DNA from: Marinobacter fonticola
Lineage (GTDB): Bacteria > Pseudomonadota > Gammaproteobacteria > Pseudomonadales > Oleiphilaceae
NCBI RefSeq assembly: GCF_008122265.1
Contig: NZ_CP043042.1
Coordinates: forward strand, 4,479,927 to 4,543,926
Length of the DNA stretch: 64,000 nt
Direction: 5' to 3'
Made by a program: the position numbers and the translations under genes. Positions 18,053-26,791 of this stretch are shown one piece after another; the stretch's first letter is position 1, and each line of letters begins with the position of its first letter. A model generated the notes under the pieces. It did not search any database, was not told the DNA's origin, and worked only from the letters and a program-made list of their open reading frames with translations.

Positions 18053-18147
18053 TTGAAATGAGAAACCTGGTCATCCAGTTTCCGCCCTCCATGCAAAACG
18101 AAGGAGCTGAAAGTTCCAAGGAAGCCGCTGGTTGAACCCTTAACGAC

Positions 18148-18199
18148 AATCAGACAAACTGTCTCCATATATTAATAAGTGGTGACAACTTGTCTGATT
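18148..18199 (+). promoter_or_regulatory. Inverted-repeat operator of the abiE operon
   Basis: AATCAGACAA (18148-18157) and TTGTCTGATT (18190-18199) are perfect 10-bp inverted repeats around an AT-rich centre with TATATTAAT. Smaller palindromes AGACAAACTGTCT and GACAACTTGTC sit at each arm. AbiEi antitoxins are known to bind inverted repeats in their own promoter. The right arm overlaps the proposed TTG start and its GGTGA ribosome binding site. Confidence 0.65.
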
Positions 18200-18810
18200 C
18201 CGGCGCCTCCCCATCGTTCCGGGCGCAACTCCAAGCCCTTTTCCGCCAGCACGGTGGCCAGCTCCGTATGAGCGAGGCACTGGCACAGGGCATCAGCCGG
18301 TACCAGTTCTATCAACTCCGAGATGAAGGGCTGATCGAGCAAGTCAGTCGTGGCCTGTATCGGCTGTCGGATCTCCCACCGATTGAGAATCCCGATCTGG
18401 TGGCGGCCGTCACCCGTTTCCCCCATGCCGTGCTCTGTCTGATTTCTGCCCTGGACTGGCACGGCATCACCACGCAGATTCCCCACCAGGTGCACTTGGC
18501 GGTCGAGCGCGATGCTCGCCTGCCGGTTCTGGACTATCCCCCGATAACCGGTTACCGGTTCTCCGGGCAAGCCTTCAATAAAGGTATCGAGCAAGTCGAG
18601 GTAGATGGCAACACGCTGCAGGTCTATAGCCCGGAGAAAACTCTGGCGGATTGCTTCAAGTTCCGTAACCGCATTGGCATGGACGTAGTGCTGGAGGCCC
18701 TGGAGCTTTACCGGACCCGCAGACCCTTTCTGCCAGGCAAGCTGATGGAATGCGCCAGAATCTGCCGGGTTGCCAAAGTGATGGCCCCCTATGTGGAAGC
18801 CAAGCTATGA
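18190..18810 (+). CDS. AbiEi-family antitoxin
   Basis: This 206-residue protein has an N-terminal winged-helix segment (FRAQLQALFRQHGGQLRMSE, then GISRYQFYQLRDEGLIEQVS, then RGLYRL) and a C-terminal domain with FPHAVLCLISALDWHGITTQ and YSPEKTLADCFKFRNRIG, all typical of AbiEi. It represses its own operon and counters the AbiEii toxin in a type IV toxin-antitoxin system that can give abortive phage resistance. No ATG or GTG precedes the conserved N-terminus; TTG at 18190 with GGTGA in front is the best start. The toxin gene follows 29 bases later. It lies between the Rhs island and the OYE gene. Confidence 0.9.
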   Translation: MSDSGASPSFRAQLQALFRQHGGQLRMSEALAQGISRYQFYQLRDEGLIEQVSRGLYRLSDLPPIENPDLVAAVTRFPHAVLCLISALDWHGITTQIPHQVHLAVERDARLPVLDYPPITGYRFSGQAFNKGIEQVEVDGNTLQVYSPEKTLADCFKFRNRIGMDVVLEALELYRTRRPFLPGKLMECARICRVAKVMAPYVEAKL

Positions 18811-18839
18811 ATAGAATAAAGAAGTGAAAGGAGTTCACT

Positions 18840-19745
18840 GTGGCTAGAAACATCACCGCGTCCGTGCGTCAGAAACTGCTGAATAAATCCCGGGAAGAGA
18901 AACGTCCGTTCCAGGAGCTGTTGCAATACTACGCGATGGAGCGATTTCTTTATCGATTGAGCCAATCGCCCCACAACACGTGCTTCACACTCAAGGGCGC
19001 TTTGATGCTATGGGCCATGCAGGGGCCGACCAGCCGCCCGACTCGCGACATTGATATGCTGGGCCAGACCAGCAACGAGCCTGGAGCTATTCTCGGTCAG
19101 GTTCGTGATGTGGTTGCCACAGAGGTGGTTGATGATGGCCTGCGTTTCGATTCGAGTACCCTGAAAGCAGAAGCCATTACTGAAGACGCGGATTATCAGG
19201 GCGTGAGGGTCACCTTTACCGGTCTTCTCGAGAACGCCAAAATCCCTATGCAGCTCGATATCGGTTTCGGCGATCCAATCTTTCCGTTTCCGTCCTGGCA
19301 TGAGTTCCCGGCCTTGCTGGATTTCCCCACCGCCCGAATCCAGTGCTATACCCCGGAATCGTCCATCGCAGAGAAGTTCCAGGCGATGGTCAAATTGGGC
19401 GAGCTGAACAGCCGCATGAAGGATTTCTACGATATCTGGCTGCTTTCGCGCCAACATGACTTTGCCTTGGCGAATCTTTCCGGCGCTGTAGTAAGAACGT
19501 TTGAGCGGAGAAACACGAAGGTTCCAGAAAGCAGTCCTTTTTCTGACGCGTTTGTGGACAGTAAGCAGTCACAATGGCAGGCGTTCCGGAAACGCCTTGG
19601 CCAGCCTCATGTGCCGGAGGCGTTCGCGCAGGTAGTGGCGGCAGTGACTGAATTTCTTGCACCCGTGATGGCGAATCACGCCGCTGGCGCCCCCGAGCAA
19701 ATCTGGCACCCACCCGGTCCATGGAGTCGGCAGGCCGATGGCTAG
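18840..19745 (+). CDS. AbiEii/AbiGii-family nucleotidyltransferase toxin
   Basis: This 301-residue protein starts at GTG behind AAAGGAG. It has the nucleotidyltransferase core: TLKGALMLWAMQ (substrate loop), RPTRDIDMLG with the metal-binding DxD-type aspartates, and SIAEKFQAMVKLGELNSRMK followed by DFYDIWLL, a motif conserved in AbiEii. These toxins transfer nucleotides to tRNA or other targets and arrest growth; the exact target is not known from sequence. It is co-transcribed with AbiEi. Length agrees with the family, and catalytic residues look intact, so the module is probably functional. Confidence 0.9.
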   Translation: MARNITASVRQKLLNKSREEKRPFQELLQYYAMERFLYRLSQSPHNTCFTLKGALMLWAMQGPTSRPTRDIDMLGQTSNEPGAILGQVRDVVATEVVDDGLRFDSSTLKAEAITEDADYQGVRVTFTGLLENAKIPMQLDIGFGDPIFPFPSWHEFPALLDFPTARIQCYTPESSIAEKFQAMVKLGELNSRMKDFYDIWLLSRQHDFALANLSGAVVRTFERRNTKVPESSPFSDAFVDSKQSQWQAFRKRLGQPHVPEAFAQVVAAVTEFLAPVMANHAAGAPEQIWHPPGPWSRQADG

Positions 19746-20039
19746 CTTATTTCGGAAGACGACATCGAACAGTCGCTGCTGCATCGCGACCAGCATATCT
19801 ACGAAATATCGCGCTGAATTCAGTGTTCTATGACCGTATGGTCTTCAAAGAGAAATGCGGCAACGTGTTTGAACTCGTAGTGGAGTTTGCTGCCTCTGGT
19901 TGGAAGTGGGTTGCTTGCGGGAACCGCACAAACAACATCACGGAGCCACCCTAGGCTTTGCGAACGGCACCTTAGCACACGACATGCGTGTGTTCGGGGG
20001 CCCCCTAATAAGAGCCCCGCATAGAATCGGGTTCGGCTA
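19746..20039. other. Intergenic region with no recognised gene
   Basis: This 294-base gap separates the AbiEii toxin gene from the convergent OYE gene. A 77-codon frame overlaps it but shows no family likeness or ribosome binding site. A hairpin GCACACGACATGCGTGTG lies near 19975, and GGGGCCCCC follows. No intrinsic terminator with a clear T-run is visible. Confidence 0.4.
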
Positions 20040-21152
20040 TTAAAAAAGCTTCGCCAACGACTTCTTGGCAAACGGCTCCACTTCACCGATACGGCCTTCT
20101 TTCACCTTCACCAGCCACTCCGGGTCCTGCAGTAACGCGCGGCCGACGGCGATCAGCTCGAACTCGTTGTTGTTCATCCGCTCGACCAGTTCGTCGATGC
20201 CGGACTGCTCCACCGCTTCTTTCTTGCTGGCGAAGGTGCCGCTGATGAAGTCTTCGGTGAGGCCGACGCTGCCGACGGACATGGTGGGCTTGCCTGAAAG
20301 CTTCTGGGTCCAGCCGGCCAGGTTGAGGTCGGAGCCTTCGAATTCCGGCTCCCAGAAGCGGCGGGTAGAGGCATGGAAGATGTCGACACCCGCCTCGACC
20401 AGCGGCTTGAGGAACTGCTCAAGCTCTTCCGGCGTCTTGGCCAGCTTGGCGTCGTAGTCCTGCATCTTCCATTGGGAAAACCGCAGCATGATGGGGAAAT
20501 CCGGGCCCACACGGTGGCGCACGGCTTCGATAATCTCGATGGCGAAACGCTGACGGTTGGCCATGCTGCCGCCGTATTCGTCATCACGCTGGTTGGTGCC
20601 TTCCCAGAAGAACTGATCGATGATGTAGCCGTGGGCGCCGTGAATCTCGACGCCGTCAAAGCCCAGCGCCTTGGCGTCCTGGGCGGCGTCCGCAAACGCA
20701 TTGACCACATCGGCGATGTCTTCCTTGGTCATGGCCTTGCCGTTGGGTTTGTCCGGCGCGTACAAACCGGACGGGCTGTAGCCAGGTACCTTGGGGTCCG
20801 GCTCCATGCCTTCACGGCGTACTGCGCCGACATGCCAAAGTTGCGGGAAAATAGCGCCGCCGGCGGCATGTACCGCATCGACCACAGTCTTCCAGCCCGC
20901 CAGGGCTTCGGTGCCGTGGAAGAACGGGACGTTTTCATATCCATTCGCTGCCGGGTGGTTGACCGTGGTGCCCTCGGTGATCAGCAGCCCCACACCCCCT
21001 TCCGCGCGGCGACGGTAGTAGTCGACCACCTTCTCACCCGGTACGTTGCCTGGTGAGAAGTTGCGGGTCATCGGCGCCATGGCGACGCGGTTACGCAGGG
21101 TGAGGTCGTTGATCTCAAACGGTTCAAAAAGCGGGCCCAGATTCATGGACAT
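20040..21152 (-). CDS. Old Yellow Enzyme family NADH:flavin oxidoreductase
   Basis: This 370-residue FMN-dependent TIM-barrel reductase acts on activated alkenes such as enones, nitro compounds or maleimides. The N-terminus LFEPFEINDLTLRNRVAMAP is the family signature. Substrate-binding residues are His171 and His174 in EIHGAHGYIIDQFF, with Tyr176 as proton donor position. RDDEYGGSMANR and AVGRALLQDPEW (phosphate and FMN binding) are also present. The start ATG has GGAG nine bases upstream. It is divergent from an HxlR-type regulator, with a palindrome between, so induction by electrophiles is likely. Residues 261-284 are duplicated in the Rhs frame at 17982-18052. Confidence 0.93.
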   Translation of the reverse strand: MSMNLGPLFEPFEINDLTLRNRVAMAPMTRNFSPGNVPGEKVVDYYRRRAEGGVGLLITEGTTVNHPAANGYENVPFFHGTEALAGWKTVVDAVHAAGGAIFPQLWHVGAVRREGMEPDPKVPGYSPSGLYAPDKPNGKAMTKEDIADVVNAFADAAQDAKALGFDGVEIHGAHGYIIDQFFWEGTNQRDDEYGGSMANRQRFAIEIIEAVRHRVGPDFPIMLRFSQWKMQDYDAKLAKTPEELEQFLKPLVEAGVDIFHASTRRFWEPEFEGSDLNLAGWTQKLSGKPTMSVGSVGLTEDFISGTFASKKEAVEQSGIDELVERMNNNEFELIAVGRALLQDPEWLVKVKEGRIGEVEPFAKKSLAKLF

Positions 21153-21204
21153 GGAACAGGTCTCCAGGAAAGATCGACAGTCGGCAGATCACCGGCTAAA
21201 TTTG

Positions 21205-21247
21205 GTTTCATAATGAAACTCTATTTAATCTGGTTTTAAAATGCAAC
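21205..21247. promoter_or_regulatory. HxlR-type operator between OYE and regulator genes
   Basis: GTTTCATAATGAAAC (21205-21219) is a perfect 15-bp palindrome. GTTTTAAAATGCAAC (21233-21247) is a degenerate second copy, 28 bp further. They lie in the 116-base divergent gap and are the natural binding sites for the adjacent HxlR-family protein. Confidence 0.7.
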
Positions 21248-21268
21248 CCTATTCGATAGACTCGAACC

Positions 21269-21742
21269 ATGGCTAGAAAACGTTTTGACGATTCCACATG
21301 TTCCGTCGCCCGGGCCCTGAACGAGGTCGGGGACTGGTGGTCGCTGCTGATCGTACTGCAGGCGATGTACGGCACCCGCCGTTTCGTCGATTTCCAGCAG
21401 GAGCTGGGGATTGCCCGCAATATCCTCTGCGATCGCTTGGCGCGATTGGTGGACAATGAGGTGTTGCGCAAAGAGGACGTGGGCGAGCACGGTTCCCGCC
21501 ATGAATATCGCTTGACGGAAAAAGGCCGGGATCTGTTCCCGGTGGTAATCGCCCTGCGCCAGTGGGGGGATAAATGGAATCCGTCTCCGGACCAGGCACC
21601 GCTGGACCTGCGCGATCGCGAAACCGGCCAGCCCATCCAGCCAATGACGGTACAGAGTGCCGGCGGCAAGCCGCTGACCATCCGCGATGTCTTCATGCCG
21701 CATCTTGAGGGCAAGGCTCCGTCGAAAACCAAAGTTGGCTAG
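21269..21742 (+). CDS. HxlR-family transcriptional regulator
   Basis: This is a 157-residue winged-helix protein with CSVARALNEVGDWWSLLIVL, then TRRFVDFQQELGIARNILCD and RLTEKGRDLFPVVIALRQWG, the HxlR signature. Cys11 lies near the N-terminus, where related redox- or electrophile-sensing members have a reactive cysteine. The gene is divergent from the OYE gene, and the palindromes at 21205-21247 suggest it controls both. A 12-bp bidirectional terminator follows at 21848. The effector is unknown; quinones or enones would fit the neighbouring enzyme. Confidence 0.9.
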   Translation: MARKRFDDSTCSVARALNEVGDWWSLLIVLQAMYGTRRFVDFQQELGIARNILCDRLARLVDNEVLRKEDVGEHGSRHEYRLTEKGRDLFPVVIALRQWGDKWNPSPDQAPLDLRDRETGQPIQPMTVQSAGGKPLTIRDVFMPHLEGKAPSKTKVG

Positions 21743-21847
21743 AGTTGGCTAGTGAAGCATTTCTCAGACGTGCGCGGGATGTTGGTGCTTTAGTCTCGAG
21801 GACGCAGACCGTCTGCCTGAAGCTTATTGAAGGCAGGCGTTTAAACG

Positions 21848-21877
21848 AAGAAAGCCGGGACGATGCCCGGCTTTCTT
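21848..21877. terminator. Bidirectional intrinsic terminator
   Basis: AAGAAAGCCGGG (21848-21859) pairs perfectly with 21866-21877 around a 6-base loop. T-rich ends occur on both strands. It separates the HxlR gene from the convergent helicase gene, whose stop is at 21898. Confidence 0.85.
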
Positions 21878-21897
21878 GCTACTGGTGCGGCAGACGC

Positions 21898-23202
21898 TCA
21901 GTCCTGCCGACGCGCCTGTCCACCTTGGCGATTGCCCGATGAACGTGCGTCCTGACTGCGTCCACGGCCCTGGGCGTTACCACCCGGCCGGCCTTGGCGG
22001 CCATTGTTGCCGTTCCGGCCACCGTTACCCCGGCCCCGGTTTTGATCCGGCTTGGCCTTGGCGGTAATCGCCACACTCGGCTCGTAGCCGGTGATGACTT
22101 CCCGCGGCAGCTCCTTCTTGATCAGTTTTTCGATCCCCACCAGCAGCTTGCCTTCATCAGCGCTGACCAGGGATACCGCATGGCCGCTTTCGCCCGCCCG
22201 TCCGGTGCGGCCGATACGGTGCACGTAATCTTCCGGTACGTTGGGCAGTTCGAAATTCACCACCTGCGGCAACTGTTTGATATCCAGGCCGCGGGCCGCG
22301 ATATCGGTGGCTACCAGCACGCGGATCTCGCCGCCTTTGAAGTCGGCCAGCGCCCGGGTACGGGCATTCTGGGATTTATTGCCATGGATCGCGGCAGCGG
22401 TGATGCCGTCTTTTTCCAGCTTTTGGCTCAGGCGATTGGCACCGTGCTTGGTGCGGGTAAATACCAGCACCTGCTGCCAGTCGTTGTCTGAAACCAGTTG
22501 GCTCAGCAGCGCCGACTTGCGGTTTTGGTCCACCGGGTGGATGGTCTGCTTGATGGCTTCAACCGTGGTGTTGCGCGGCGCGACTTCCACCAGCACCGGG
22601 CTATCCAGCAGGCCTTCCGCCAGCTTACGGATATCCGGCGAGAAGGTGGCCGAGAACATCAGATTCTGGCGTTGCTTCGGCAACAGGGCCAGGATCTTGC
22701 GGATATCGCGAATGAAGCCCATATCCAGCATGCGATCCGCTTCGTCCAGCACCAGCATATCCAGGCCGTCGAAGTTGACCATGCCCTGCTGGTGCAGATC
22801 CAGCAATCGGCCCGGGGTGGCGACCAGTACGTCCACGCCCTGACGCAGGGTGCGGATCTGCGGGTTGATTTTTACGCCGCCGAAGACGACGGCGGAACGG
22901 ACTGACTGGTGGCGGCCATACAGGGCCACACTTTCACCCACTTGGGCGGCCAATTCACGGGTGGGCGCAAGGATCAGTGCCCGTACGCCCTTGCCGCGGC
23001 GCGGCAGTTCTGACAGCCGCTGTAATAGGGGTAACGTGAAGCCAGCTGTCTTGCCGGTACCGGTCTGGGCAGCCGCCATAACGTCCTTGCCGGACAATAC
23101 GGCGGGAATAGCCTGGGCCTGGATCGGCGACGGGGTCTCGTAACCTCTTTCTTTAGTGGCACGGACGAGCGATTCGGACAGGCCGAGAGACTCAAAACTC
23201 AT
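21898..23202 (-). CDS. rhlE: DEAD-box RNA helicase, RhlE type
   Basis: This 434-residue ATP-dependent RNA helicase has all core motifs: Q motif ([13 protein letters not shown]), motif [10 protein letters not shown], Ia PTRELA, II DEAD, III SAT, and [12 protein letters not shown]. After about residue 375 the tail is Gly/Arg/Asn/Gln-rich ([20 protein letters not shown]), as in RhlE, for RNA contact. Such helicases remodel rRNA precursors and mRNA, often in the cold. The start [20 protein letters not shown] is the normal N-terminus, although its ribosome binding site is weak. The 255-base leader upstream may be regulatory. It is convergent with the HxlR gene across a shared terminator. Confidence 0.93.
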   Translation of the reverse strand: MSFESLGLSESLVRATKERGYETPSPIQAQAIPAVLSGKDVMAAAQTGTGKTAGFTLPLLQRLSELPRRGKGVRALILAPTRELAAQVGESVALYGRHQSVRSAVVFGGVKINPQIRTLRQGVDVLVATPGRLLDLHQQGMVNFDGLDMLVLDEADRMLDMGFIRDIRKILALLPKQRQNLMFSATFSPDIRKLAEGLLDSPVLVEVAPRNTTVEAIKQTIHPVDQNRKSALLSQLVSDNDWQQVLVFTRTKHGANRLSQKLEKDGITAAAIHGNKSQNARTRALADFKGGEIRVLVATDIAARGLDIKQLPQVVNFELPNVPEDYVHRIGRTGRAGESGHAVSLVSADEGKLLVGIEKLIKKELPREVITGYEPSVAITAKAKPDQNRGRGNGGRNGNNGRQGRPGGNAQGRGRSQDARSSGNRQGGQARRQD

Positions 23203-23457
23203 AGATAAACTCTCTTGTGATACCCGTCCAGCACGTCGAATACGCTGCGGATATCATGAAAAAAACGACTGCAGGCGCGCGAAAAATTTGGCGGCGCCGC
23301 CCTCTGAAAGGTCGTATGAAGTGGGGTCGCCGCGTGAAAAGCGGCATCCTTCGAGGTAGGAACGGAATGCAGAATAACAGACACACGCCGGTAAAACGAT
23401 CATTGTTCGCTGTGGATAACCGCTATGTCCCGAATCGCTCCAGTTATTAAAACGGGA

Positions 23458-24072
23458 TTAGCGCTGGGCTGTCGCCAGCACACCACCAAAGAATAGGAAG
23501 GTCGTCCCGGCCGTGCGGTTCATGATCCGGCCACCCCGCTCCGACACCAACCAACGCCGGGCACGTTTGGCGAACAGGGCGTACACGAGATGGACGGCAA
23601 CGACGATGCCGGCATAAGTCAGCGACAGCGCCGCGAACTGCACGCCGTAATCCGCCGTTGAATCGATGAACTGGGGAAAAATCGAGAGAAAGAACAGCAC
23701 CACCTTGGGATTGGTAAGCTGAATGGCGATGCCTTCGGCAAAGCGGTTGCGAAAGCGGTCCGCCGCGGTATCCGTCGCGACTGAAAGGTTTAACGACGGC
23801 GCACGCCAGAGTCTGATCCCCAGGTAGACCAGATAAGCGGCGCCCACAAACTTGAGTACGGTAAAGGCTTTCGCGGACGTCGCGAGCAGTACGCCCAGGC
23901 TGGTGGCGGATATAACGGCCACCACCAGAGCGCCACAGGCAACCCCGAGGATACCGCCCAACGTACCGCGCCGGCCCGAACGCAGGGCGTTGGATAAGGT
24001 CATCACGACACCGGGACCGGGGCTAAGCACCGTCGCTGTCGCCATTAATAGAAAGAGCAGGTAGAGCTGCAC
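23458..24072 (-). CDS. LysE/RhtB-family amino acid exporter
   Basis: This 204-residue inner-membrane protein has about six hydrophobic helices. The N-terminal MQLYLLFLLMATATVLSPGP and GVVMTLSNALRSGRRGTLGGI fit the LysE signature (PGP-x-n-G-x5-G). It exports amino acids or homoserine lactones; the substrate cannot be told. The start is a GTG with GGAG seven bases upstream. It is a single gene, with divergent acetyltransferase gene starting 129 bases away. Confidence 0.9.
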   Translation of the reverse strand: MQLYLLFLLMATATVLSPGPGVVMTLSNALRSGRRGTLGGILGVACGALVVAVISATSLGVLLATSAKAFTVLKFVGAAYLVYLGIRLWRAPSLNLSVATDTAADRFRNRFAEGIAIQLTNPKVVLFFLSIFPQFIDSTADYGVQFAALSLTYAGIVVAVHLVYALFAKRARRWLVSERGGRIMNRTAGTTFLFFGGVLATAQR

Positions 24073-24200
24073 CCGACACTCCAGTCAGCAGAAACTCGCC
24101 AGCATTGCTTGAGGACGACGGCAAAGCCGGGCGACACTTAATGGGGTATAAACCCGCACGCTATCGTGGGACACGACCTCAACGACAAGGACATGGAAGC

Positions 24201-24815
24201 ATGAAAACGTGGCTCGAGGAAGTAAAGCTGACGGGCGACACCGTTAGTTTGGTGCCCCTTTCCTCCGATCACCGGGACGCCCTGGTCGAAGCCTCCTCCG
24301 ATGGACGGCTCTGGGAACTCTGGTTTACCGGCGCGCCTTCAGCGGAGACCGTTGACAGCTATATCGAAAGTGCATTGGCCGACAAGGTCAGAGGCGTTGC
24401 CCTGCCTTTCGTGGTTTTTGAGAACCGGACAGGGCGCATCATCGGCTCCACCCGCTACTGCCATGCCGAACCCGAGCACCGCCGGCTGGAGATCGGCTAC
24501 ACCTGGTATGCCCAGCGTTTCCAGCGCACCACGGTGAATACCGAATGCAAGCAACTGCTACTCACGCACGCCTTCGAAACCCTCCGAACCGTCGCTGTGG
24601 AATTCCGCACTCATTGGCATAACGAGGCCTCCCGCCGCGCCATTGCCCGACTCGGGGCCAAGCAGGACGGCGTACTGCGCAATCACCGGATCGAGCCGGA
24701 TGGCGCCTATCGCGACACTGTCGTGTTTTCGATCATCGAGCATGAATGGCCGACCGTGAAGAAGTCCCTTGCCTTCAAGTTGGCCCGGTTGCGGGAAAGA
24801 GCTAATGGCGGCTAG
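24201..24815 (+). CDS. GNAT-family N-acetyltransferase (RimJ/RimL-like)
   Basis: This 204-residue protein starts MKTWLEEVKLTGDTVSLVPL. ENRTGRIIGSTRYCHAEPEH and RRLEIGYTWYAQRFQRTTVN are the strands and acetyl-CoA-binding region of RimJ/RimL-type GNAT enzymes. EFRTHWHNEASRRAIARLGA and KQDGVLRNH are also typical of that branch. The preferred ATG at 24201 has AAGGA and GGAAG upstream; the frame is open from 24105. It may acetylate a protein N-terminus or small amine. The gene before it is divergent, and a DUF3047 gene follows 71 bases on. Confidence 0.85.
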   Translation: MKTWLEEVKLTGDTVSLVPLSSDHRDALVEASSDGRLWELWFTGAPSAETVDSYIESALADKVRGVALPFVVFENRTGRIIGSTRYCHAEPEHRRLEIGYTWYAQRFQRTTVNTECKQLLLTHAFETLRTVAVEFRTHWHNEASRRAIARLGAKQDGVLRNHRIEPDGAYRDTVVFSIIEHEWPTVKKSLAFKLARLRERANGG

Positions 24816-24886
24816 CGTTACTGATTGGACGAACGCCAAGGAAAGACTGAAAATAGGCGGACATTCCTGTTACGGAGCTATATCTC

Positions 24887-25636
24887 ATGGGCATTAAGCC
24901 CTGTTCCTTTTTTTTGGCCGTGCTGGTCGGCTTTGCCACCACACCGATCAACGCTGATATCGTCAAGCCCTTCTCGACCATGTCCGGCCTCGACGATGGC
25001 TGGTCGGCGCTGGATTTTCCCCGGGTCGACCGCCACACCCGCTATACCCTGATTACCGAGGACGAGACGCAAGTCGTCCAGGCCGATACCGATAACAGCG
25101 CATCAGGCCGTATTGCCCGGATATCCATCGAGCCCGGCGAGAAAATGCTCCTGCGCTGGCGCTGGAAAGTCAGCAGCGTCTATGAAAACGGCGATGCCCG
25201 GCAAAAGAACGGTGACGATTACCCTGCCCGTATATACGTGGCCTTCGCCTTCCAGCCGGAAAAGGCGGGTCTGCTGGAAAGGGCCAAACGCAAGGCGGTG
25301 GAGGTTTTTTACGGCAACGAGCTACCGGGCAATGCCCTGAATTACATCTGGGCCAATCGTCTGCCGTTGGGCGCCATGGTGCCCAACCCCTATACCGACG
25401 AAACCCGTATGATCGCCGTCACCAGTGGCGGCGAGAAAGCTGGAGAATGGGTTACGGTTGAACGGGATATCGTCTCTGACTATCGCACGGCCTTCGGCGA
25501 ACCGCCGCCAACGATTATCGGGATCGGCATCATGACGGATTCCGATAACACCGGCGAGTCGGCAACGGCCTGGTACGGCGATATAGAACTGATCCGAATA
25601 GAGCCGTCCCAGAAGGCCGCCGGGGACGCATCCTGA
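24887..25636 (+). CDS. DUF3047 secreted protein
   Basis: This is a 249-residue protein with a signal peptide (MGIKPCSFFLAVLVGFATTPINA). The mature region has LRWRWKVSSVYENGDARQKN, DDYPARIYVAFAF and ALNYIWANRLPLGAMVPNPY, matching the DUF3047 family, which has no assigned function. The end GIGIMTDSDNTGESATAWYG is the family's usual C-terminal pattern. A beta-rich fold and periplasmic location are likely. The ATG follows GGAG by nine bases. It is convergent with a solute-binding protein gene only 10 bases away. Confidence 0.85.
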   Translation: MGIKPCSFFLAVLVGFATTPINADIVKPFSTMSGLDDGWSALDFPRVDRHTRYTLITEDETQVVQADTDNSASGRIARISIEPGEKMLLRWRWKVSSVYENGDARQKNGDDYPARIYVAFAFQPEKAGLLERAKRKAVEVFYGNELPGNALNYIWANRLPLGAMVPNPYTDETRMIAVTSGGEKAGEWVTVERDIVSDYRTAFGEPPPTIIGIGIMTDSDNTGESATAWYGDIELIRIEPSQKAAGDAS

Positions 25637-25646
25637 GCGCATAGGT

Positions 25647-26510
25647 CTACTCGCCCAGTCCCTTGACTCCGGAACCCACGGCTCTTACGTCAGCGGTATC
25701 CCTGACCGGCAAATCGGGGAACCCCGGCAGCCTGGCATTCATCGCTGGCTCTGGCTCGAACGGCAGCTCATCGCGTGCCTGCAATCGCTGGTAGGCGGCA
25801 TCGAAGTCGGCCTGAAATTGTCGCGCGTGCTCGTCTTTCAGGGAAAAGAGCCAGGTTGCTACAGTTTCAAGAAGGAAGGACTGGCGGAGGTCAGCCATCG
25901 GCTCCGTCCGGCCAAGCGCCTCTATGGGTTCGCGGTAGTCGATCAAATAATCGCCGCGCGCCAAGCGCAACATATCGACGGCGGACTCATGGGTTGCGGA
26001 ATAGCTCAGGCGGGTACCCGATTGCTGGTTCAGATAGCTCGCCAGACCGCCGTACGTGTATCCGGAAACCAAAATCAGAGGACGGTTGCGCAGGTCATCG
26101 AACTGCCTGACAGGCGGGGTACCTTTAAGATGCCAGGCGCTTAGCTCGATCCGCAACGGTATGGATTCGCTGACAAGTACATGGTCCTGGAGCGTTGGAA
26201 TGTAAGTGAGGCCGGGCCAAACGTCGATGCGGCCTTCGCGCAGATAAAGATAGAGCCGGCTGGGCGGCAAATAGATGAATTCGGTCCGGTAGCCTGCCTC
26301 CGCGGCAACCCTGCGGGTTAGCTCGATAAAACTTCCGGCAGCGTTGCCTTGCGCGTCCTGAAATTCGTAGGGAGGAAATTCCACGTAGCCAATGCGCAAT
26401 GTGGGCCGCTGGGACCAGGCGGTCGCGGAATAAAGGCAGATCAACACCACCAGAAGGCCTTTACAACGGAACAGCGCCCGCTGCATAAAACTGCCACAAT
26501 CCTTTGCCAC
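25647..26510 (-). CDS. Solitary periplasmic solute-binding protein, family 3
   Basis: This 287-residue protein has an N-terminal signal sequence (LLVVLICLYSATAWS), followed by LRIGYVEFPPYEFQDAQGNA, the start of an SBP_bac_3 domain as in amino-acid-binding proteins. DVWPGLTYIP and LILVSGYTYGGLASYLNQQS also fit. The GTG at 26510 with GGGAG seven bases upstream is the best start; an ATG at 26486 is possible. No ABC permease or ATPase gene is nearby, so it may be a sensor-like or orphan protein, as is often seen in Marinobacter and Pseudomonas. A similar orphan is at 56796. Confidence 0.82.
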   Translation of the reverse strand: MAKDCGSFMQRALFRCKGLLVVLICLYSATAWSQRPTLRIGYVEFPPYEFQDAQGNAAGSFIELTRRVAAEAGYRTEFIYLPPSRLYLYLREGRIDVWPGLTYIPTLQDHVLVSESIPLRIELSAWHLKGTPPVRQFDDLRNRPLILVSGYTYGGLASYLNQQSGTRLSYSATHESAVDMLRLARGDYLIDYREPIEALGRTEPMADLRQSFLLETVATWLFSLKDEHARQFQADFDAAYQRLQARDELPFEPEPAMNARLPGFPDLPVRDTADVRAVGSGVKGLGE

Positions 26511-26791
26511 TCAAATACTCCCGGCTCTGAATCGAGCCCTGTCCGAATCCATTCATCCGTATCCATTTACCGATGAGACGATTATCGCAAGGGCTTCACG
26601 TTCAGCCAACGAATAATTAACGAGTGCCCCTTAACAGATAAGCTGGATGCCCCACGAATGATTGCGTTACCGATGCCAGCATCCCGATTGGTCTGTCTGT
26701 CACCGAAGGCGGACTGAAGGGCCAATGGTGCAGGTCATCACGACGCTTAAGCTGTACACTAATCAGCCAGCAGTCAGCATGGTAGGACATT

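Noticed and set aside
17440..18168. A 242-codon frame starting METVCLIVVKGS upstream of the Rhs gene
   Set aside because: It runs in a different frame from the Rhs protein and is Ser/Arg/Pro-rich after 18060, as expected of an out-of-frame shadow. The first 35 codons might be a relic, but nothing supports it.
19721..19954. A 77-codon frame after AbiEii
   Set aside because: No ribosome binding site, no family likeness, and it overlaps the end of the toxin gene.
23411..23419. A perfect DnaA box (TGTGGATAA) upstream of the LysE/RhlE genes
   Set aside because: It is single and without further boxes or structure; one copy by chance in 64 kb is not surprising.
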